Source of the DNA: Acidobacteriota bacterium
GTDB lineage: Bacteria; Acidobacteriota; Blastocatellia; RBC074
DNA length: 42,097 nucleotides
Reading direction: 5' to 3'
NCBI GenBank assembly: GCA_022614735.1
Contig: JAKEHZ010000325.1
Span: 1 to 42,097 of the forward strand
Made by a program: the position numbers and the translations under genes. Under the pieces are notes generated by a model, which worked only from the letters and a program-made list of their open reading frames with translations, made no database searches and was not told the origin of the DNA. Below, piece by piece: positions 37,646 through 42,097 of this stretch. Every line of letters starts with the position of its first letter. Position 1 is the stretch's first letter.

Positions 37646-38809
37646 TCACCGATTGCTGGATTGTTGCGGAGATGATAGCAGCAGGTTTCCAATCTCCCGC
37701 ACCAGCCTATCCACTGCAAAGCGTTCAAGGTTGGACATGACACCGATAGCCACACCTCTCTCAGGAACGAGACCAAGGTAGGTCGAAGTCCCAGCCTGTC
37801 CGCCGCCATGCGAGACGACTTTTTGACCCGAAATCTGATCGACACCCCAACCCAGGCCGTATGCGGTCTCTTTTCCATCCTTCATCTTCTGCCGCGTCCA
37901 CATTTGCTCACGCGATTTTTCACTGACGAGCACTCGAGTATTTACAGCCAGCGCAAAATTCACCAGGTCAACCGCCGTTGAAACCAGTCCACCCCCCGGA
38001 ACCTTCATACTCGTGTCGTGGAGCGAGCAGTTGTAAACCTCGCCAACCTTTGCAAAACGCTTAGCAGCGTCGGGCAAGCGTTTATATGTCTCTTCATCAA
38101 GCAACATGTAACCCCGAGCGCGATTGGGAATCACCAGCCGTGAATGATCAATTCCAGTCTGGCTCATCCCGGCGGATTGAAAGACGTGCTGGCGCATATA
38201 ATCTTCGTAACTCATCCCGGAAGCGCCTTCGATAGCGCATCCTAAAACGCTATAGCCGAACGTGGTGTAGTTAAACTTAGTGCCTGGTTCGTGCAGAAGA
38301 GGTTCGTCTTTGAAGAGAGCCATGGAATCAACGATGGTGTAGTAAGCGGCTGTTCCAGTAGCTTCCTCTCCGGTCTTGTAGTGACGAACACCGCCGAGGT
38401 GTCCCAACAATTGCCGCGCAGTTACCGGCCATTGTTTTTTCGGAAAGGCTGAACAGTATTTTTGAATCGGAGCGTCGAGATCAAGCTTACCTTTCTCGGC
38501 CAATTGCATAACGGCCGTGGAGGTCATAGCTTTGGCAATAGAGGCAGTGCGATAAACTGTCGTCTCTTTGGCGGGAACCGAGTTTTCCAGATCGGCCTTA
38601 CCAAATCCCTTCGCATATACCAGCTTGTTGTTGGTCGCGATCGCTATCGAGATCGCCGGGACTTTCCCCCGCTCCATCTCTCTCGTAATCACTGCCTCGA
38701 TTTTGTCGATTGCTGCAGAAGATAAAACATCACTCGTCTGCCTGACAGCTGGCGAGATGGTCAGAAATACCAGAAGGACTGCAAGCGAGTAGAGCCGTGC
38801 GTTTTTCAT
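37646..38809 (-). CDS. Serine hydrolase, beta-lactamase/LACTB-like
   Basis: This 387-residue exported protein has a signal peptide of about 24 residues. It has the class C beta-lactamase / penicillin-binding fold: SxxK is Ser90-Ile-Ala-Lys93, the Tyr motif is Y181-T-T within FNYTTFGYSVLG, and the third box is HGGG at 334-337. FNYTTFGYS in place of YxN resembles the LACTB branch more than true AmpC enzymes, so peptidase or esterase activity is more likely than antibiotic resistance. The 5' side is an 800-nt gene-poor region. It is not tightly linked to the permeases. Confidence 0.88.
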   Translation of the reverse strand: MKNARLYSLAVLLVFLTISPAVRQTSDVLSSAAIDKIEAVITREMERGKVPAISIAIATNNKLVYAKGFGKADLENSVPAKETTVYRTASIAKAMTSTAVMQLAEKGKLDLDAPIQKYCSAFPKKQWPVTARQLLGHLGGVRHYKTGEEATGTAAYYTIVDSMALFKDEPLLHEPGTKFNYTTFGYSVLGCAIEGASGMSYEDYMRQHVFQSAGMSQTGIDHSRLVIPNRARGYMLLDEETYKRLPDAAKRFAKVGEVYNCSLHDTSMKVPGGGLVSTAVDLVNFALAVNTRVLVSEKSREQMWTRQKMKDGKETAYGLGWGVDQISGQKVVSHGGGQAGTSTYLGLVPERGVAIGVMSNLERFAVDRLVREIGNLLLSSPQQSSNR

Positions 38810-39171
38810 CTGAAACCCTCAAAAGGATACTCCTTCCATTGCGAACATCTTGGTAAGCTTGGAGGGAGAGGAATTGTTCGATCGTCGCAAGGCGATCTTC
38901 TTTTTTGATATAATAATCGTGCCCTGAAGGCACTCCTCTGATGCAAGAGAAACGGTTTTTGGGCGCTTCGTTGCGATATGGACAAGAGTATCCGCAAGGG
39001 TACGCAGAGGGGATGTAGGCGTCTGGAAGATACCCACGTGGATTTTCCGATCTCTGTTTCCATCTCGTACGGGTCGTGATCAATAGTGATCTTGAGATTC
39101 GCCATCTGATCGTCAACCGGCCCAAAGCAGTCCGTTCTGGTCTTCGACCAGCGGCATGCCCGAAAGTTGGA

Positions 39172-39221
39172 ACTGCAAGCCCCCACTATAACGAGTCTTC
39201 AAGTTTAGTGGCGGGTAGTTG
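39172..39221 (+). other. Hairpin resembling an IS200/IS605-type right end
   Basis: Plus-strand ACTGCAAGCCCCCACTA, a 17-nt loop, then TAGTGGCGGGTAGTTGACA. The stem 39180-39188 / 39206-39215 has 9 pairs and one bulged base. The layout AAGCCC-stem-GGGTAGTT is like the right ends of IS605-family elements, where it also forms the 3' end of the TnpB guide RNA. I cannot identify a tnpB or tnpA gene next to it, so at most it is a relic. Confidence 0.3.
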
Positions 39222-39520
39222 ACACAAAGAGCCTCCCAAAGAGAAGAGCATGATTAACATTCCTCTTGATTTTTTTGCTTTGAGCAGAAGCTCTGATGGT
39301 CGACACGAAAATCAACGACAGCAACAGAATAAAGGTTTTGAAAATCCTGTAAGTCATTTCTTACCCCTATCACAGAATTCCAGCCAAATACCGTACCATT
39401 ACATATTAAATTTTTAATTGTTGAAATCAGTGAGTTTGATCCGGCCTGCAGCTGGAATAGAGTGGTTCGAGTGTGCGGTTCTGGGATCGAGTTATCCCAA
39501 AATCGAAACGACCATTCGTC

Positions 39521-39614
39521 GAAGAGAGAAAACGGAACAAACGGAAATTCTTCAGGATTTTTCCGTTTGATTCCGTTATTTCCGCCCTTTCTTGTTGACC
39601 CGTTTTCTCTCTTC
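39521..39614. repeat. Composite CGGAACAAA-type hairpin after ADOP 8
   Basis: The same asymmetric design and nearly the same sequence as 12892-12980: left GAAGAGAGAAAACGGAACAA, right arm carrying the extra CGCCCTTTCTTGTTGACC block before GTTTTCTCTCTTC. It lies 5 nt from the ADOP 8 stop codon, whereas its relative lies between divergent genes. Confidence 0.9.
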
Positions 39615-39619
39615 TGCCG

Positions 39620-42010
39620 TCATTCATTCCGCAATGCCACCATCGGATCGACCTTCGTTGCCTGCCGCGCGGGAATGTAACAGGCAATTAGTGAGACGAA
39701 AAAGAGCAGGAGCGATATCAGCCCAAAAGTTGCCGCGTCAGTCGCACTCACACCGTAGAGCAGATTTGACATCAATCGTGTCAATCCGAAGGCCGCAATC
39801 AAACCTATACTCACGCCCATGAGTGCAAGCAACAGCCCCTGAGCGACAATCAGCCCCAAAACATCTCGTGGACGGGCTCCCAACGCCACTCTGATGCCGA
39901 TCTCCTGCGTGCGTTGTGTCACCGAATAAGCGATGACACCGTAAATTCCAACGGCTGTGAGCAATAACGCGACGCCGGCAAATATGGCGAGAAGCAGCAT
40001 ATTGAAGCGACGCGCCGCGACTGAGGCTCCTATCACTTCTGCCATCGTTCTGACACGCGTCACAGGAATTTGCCCATCTATTTTCCAGACACGATTTTTG
40101 ACCGCACCGACAATCGTCGCTGGATCGCTTTGACTTCGGATAACTAAATTTATCCAACGCTTCCACGAACTTTTTGATTGTGGGTAAGGCGTGTACAAAG
40201 CCGGTTCTTCCGCATCGTCCAGCGCGAAGTGTTTGATATCCCCCACTACGCCTATGATTGTGATCCAGTCGTCCGGTTCACCCCGCGCCCAGCGCACTCG
40301 CTTGCCCAGCGGGTTTTGCCCTTTGAAGAAACGCTGGGCCAAACTCTCATTAACGATCCCAACCTGAGGTGCGCTTTTGTTGTCGTGTGGCGTGAAATCG
40401 CGCCCGGCAAGCAACGGAATTTGCATCACGCGGAAGTAATCGCCTTCTATACTTCGCGTCTGAACATCAGGCTCTTCCCCCGCAGCCAGCTGTTGTCCCT
40501 CAACGGCGAAGTCGTGCGTCAACCATTCGCCGCTCAATGGTAATTCGCTGACGATCACCGTCTGCACGCCCGGCAGCGCATTGACCTCTTCGAGCAAGGC
40601 ACGGCGGTACTGCGTCTGTTTGGGAATTTCGAGGTAGCGTGCTTCAGGCAGATCGATACGCATTGTCAGCAAGTTGTCCGGGTTGAAGCCGGGCTTGACC
40701 GTGCGTAATTGCCAGAAACTCTTGATCAGCAATCCGGCGCCGATGAGCAAAACCAGCGCCATTGCCATTTCGACAACCACCAGCGCACTCCGGACCCTCT
40801 GTCTGGATGTGCCCGCTGTTCCGCGTCCACCCTCTTTCAAAGCGTCACTGACGTTGACACGCGTCGCGTGCCATGCCGGCGCCAGACCAAAAATAATGCC
40901 GGTTGCCAGCGAAAGGGCCAGCGTGAAGAGTAGAACGCGCGCGTCCACGCTGATCGAATCAAGACGCGGTAGATTTTCCGGCTTCAAGGCGATGAGCAGA
41001 CTAACGCCCCACAATGCCAACAACACGCCAACTGCGCCACCCAGTAATGCAACCAAGCTGCTTTCCGTTAACAATTGTCGCGTCAAGCGCCAGCGTTCTG
41101 CGCCCAGCGCCACACGAACGACCAGCTCTTGTTCCCGCGCGGCAGCACGCGCCAGGAGCAGATTGGCAAAGTTTGCGCAGGCAATCAGGAGGACCAGACC
41201 GACCGCGAAGAACATGACCATCAAAGCAGGCTTGACCTCTCCGACCACCCGCTCGTGCAATCCGATCAACACAGTCCGTCGCCGCTTGTTCTCCGCCGGA
41301 AATGCTTCGGCCAGCCGTTTGTCAATTGCGCTCATCTCGCTCTGTGCCTGGGCGAGTGTCACGCCCGGTTTCAACCGCGCATATACGCGCAGGAAATGCA
41401 CACCGCGATAGACTGCTGCCACAGGGCTGACGACGCGGACGGGGCACCAGGCATCCGTCTCATCACGCGGCGTTTTGAAATCCGCCGGCATCACGCCGAT
41501 GACTGTATAGTTGTTGCCACTCAGCGTCACTCTTTTGCCCACAATGTCGGATTGACCGCCGAATTGCTGCTGCCAGAGCGAATAACTTAAGACAACAAGG
41601 AACGGGCCGCCCTGTTTATCGTCATCTGTCGTGATCACGCGACCAAGCAGTGGCGACACCCCGAGCGTCTTGAAAAAATCGCCGGTTACCAACCCGGCGC
41701 GCCACTGCACCGGATCACCACTCCCAACATAATCGAGCGGCTGAATCGTATTGCCGCCGATTTCGGCGAAAGATTGATTCCAGGCTTTGACATCGGCTAA
41801 ATCGAGAACGGATTCATTTGATCGGAACGTGACGAGCCGTTCCGGGTCGGAGTATGCTAATGGACGCAAGAGCACTGCGTTGACCACGCTGAAGATGGCT
41901 GTATTTGCGCCGATGCCGAGCGCAAGTGTGATGATAGCAACCAGCGCGAATCCGTAATTCTTGATCAGCATTCTTACGCCATATCGCAGGTCTTGCCATA
42001 AAGTTTCCAT
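39620..42010 (-). CDS. ADOP-family permease, paralogue 8
   Basis: At 796 residues this is the shortest intact member. It starts at an ATG with GGAGGTGAG immediately upstream, giving METLWQDLRYGVRMLIKNYG. FtsX halves are QELVVRVALGAERWRLTRQ, where QELVV replaces the usual KEIAI, and QEIGIRVALGARPRDVLGL. The end is ATKVDPMVALRNE, with Asn in place of Tyr. The first periplasmic domain is shortened around SNESVLDLADVKAWNQSF. It is the most upstream member in the window, and the DNA before it starts another heptamer repeat, so the array probably continues beyond the edge. Confidence 0.92.
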   Translation of the reverse strand: METLWQDLRYGVRMLIKNYGFALVAIITLALGIGANTAIFSVVNAVLLRPLAYSDPERLVTFRSNESVLDLADVKAWNQSFAEIGGNTIQPLDYVGSGDPVQWRAGLVTGDFFKTLGVSPLLGRVITTDDDKQGGPFLVVLSYSLWQQQFGGQSDIVGKRVTLSGNNYTVIGVMPADFKTPRDETDAWCPVRVVSPVAAVYRGVHFLRVYARLKPGVTLAQAQSEMSAIDKRLAEAFPAENKRRRTVLIGLHERVVGEVKPALMVMFFAVGLVLLIACANFANLLLARAAAREQELVVRVALGAERWRLTRQLLTESSLVALLGGAVGVLLALWGVSLLIALKPENLPRLDSISVDARVLLFTLALSLATGIIFGLAPAWHATRVNVSDALKEGGRGTAGTSRQRVRSALVVVEMAMALVLLIGAGLLIKSFWQLRTVKPGFNPDNLLTMRIDLPEARYLEIPKQTQYRRALLEEVNALPGVQTVIVSELPLSGEWLTHDFAVEGQQLAAGEEPDVQTRSIEGDYFRVMQIPLLAGRDFTPHDNKSAPQVGIVNESLAQRFFKGQNPLGKRVRWARGEPDDWITIIGVVGDIKHFALDDAEEPALYTPYPQSKSSWKRWINLVIRSQSDPATIVGAVKNRVWKIDGQIPVTRVRTMAEVIGASVAARRFNMLLLAIFAGVALLLTAVGIYGVIAYSVTQRTQEIGIRVALGARPRDVLGLIVAQGLLLALMGVSIGLIAAFGLTRLMSNLLYGVSATDAATFGLISLLLFFVSLIACYIPARQATKVDPMVALRNE

Positions 42011-42024
42011 CTCACCTCCACTTT

Positions 42025-42097
42025 GATTGCGGATTGCGGATCTGGAAGAAAGAGCGGGGGAGCGGGAGAGCGGGAGAGCGGGAGAGCAGGGGACCTA
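42025..42097. repeat. Partial heptamer hairpin and AGCGGGAG octamer tract at window edge
   Basis: GATTGCGGATTGCGGAT (42025-42041) is followed by CTGGAAGAAAGAGCGGGG, which matches the outer arm of the 19457-19622 hairpin. Three perfect AGCGGGAG octamers (42061-42084) and an imperfect one follow. The complementary arm, if present, lies outside the window. Confidence 0.75.

Larger units (their letters stand above)
38810..39619. other. Gene-poor region with possible transposon-end remnant
   Basis: No gene is convincing in these 810 nt. There are short overlapping frames on both strands without homology that I recognise. Contents are a small GTGCC/GGCAC hairpin near 38919-38933, an IS605-like hairpin near 39180-39215, an AT-rich stretch near 39390-39420, and a composite inverted repeat at 39521-39614. 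It must also hold the promoter of the serine hydrolase gene, close to 38820-38900. Confidence 0.5.

Noticed and set aside
37646..38809. Antibiotic-resistance beta-lactamase
   Set aside because: The Tyr motif is of the LACTB-like form (YTTFGYS), and the family contains many esterases and peptidases. No resistance context is present.
38730..39186. Overlapping short frames upstream of the serine hydrolase as genes
   Set aside because: Three frames overlap one another, none has a ribosome-binding site or a recognisable domain, and they run through hairpins.
16531..42010. MacB ABC exporters with an ATPase domain
   Set aside because: No Walker A, signature or Walker B motif is seen in any of the eight proteins or their neighbours.

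Overview
The window looks like chromosomal DNA of an Acidobacteriota member, probably Blastocatellia-like. The main reason is a block of eight large MacB/FtsX-type permeases with the architecture of the ADOP family (acidobacterial duplicated orphan permease), none with an ABC ATPase beside it. The taxonomy is inferred from gene content; no rRNA or other marker gene is visible.

Region 1 (1-9300) is a respiratory block. On the minus strand lies a four-subunit quinol:fumarate reductase operon, frdABCD, followed by a small TPR-like gene. On the plus strand lies a three-subunit succinate dehydrogenase of the cytochrome b558 type, sdhCAB. A LysR-type regulator sits between them, transcribed away from sdhC, with a candidate LysR operator in the shared control region. 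The layout suggests a fumarate/succinate switch. The 5' part of an ACT-domain gene survives just upstream of frdA.

Region 2 (9300-16130) holds exported proteins: a tandem DUF4440/SnoaL-like protein, an Ig-like membrane-anchored protein paired with a probable beta-propeller protein, a cytochrome c / copper monooxygenase-like fusion broken by a frameshift, and a PAF-acetylhydrolase-like esterase.

Region 3 (16530-42010) is the ADOP array. It has eight paralogues, all on the minus strand. Interspersed are a lumazine-binding-like secreted protein, a TPR plus S41-protease-like protein, a YceI protein, a LACTB-like serine hydrolase and one small plus-strand membrane/coiled-coil gene. Cargo and partners are unknown. 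The accessory genes are mostly exported, so the block probably serves the envelope or periplasm.

The most striking non-genic feature is a set of long, often perfect inverted repeats. Most start within about 0-17 nt after a stop codon. They belong to several unrelated sequence families (GCGGATT heptamers, CGGAACAAA units, CAGGATTTA units, CAGTTTT heptamers, and single-copy palindromes), yet hold the same position next to stop codons. They occur inside operons, including between frdB and frdC and between sdhA and sdhB, and lack the T-tract of an ordinary intrinsic terminator. No tRNA, rRNA, CRISPR array or intact transposase gene was found.
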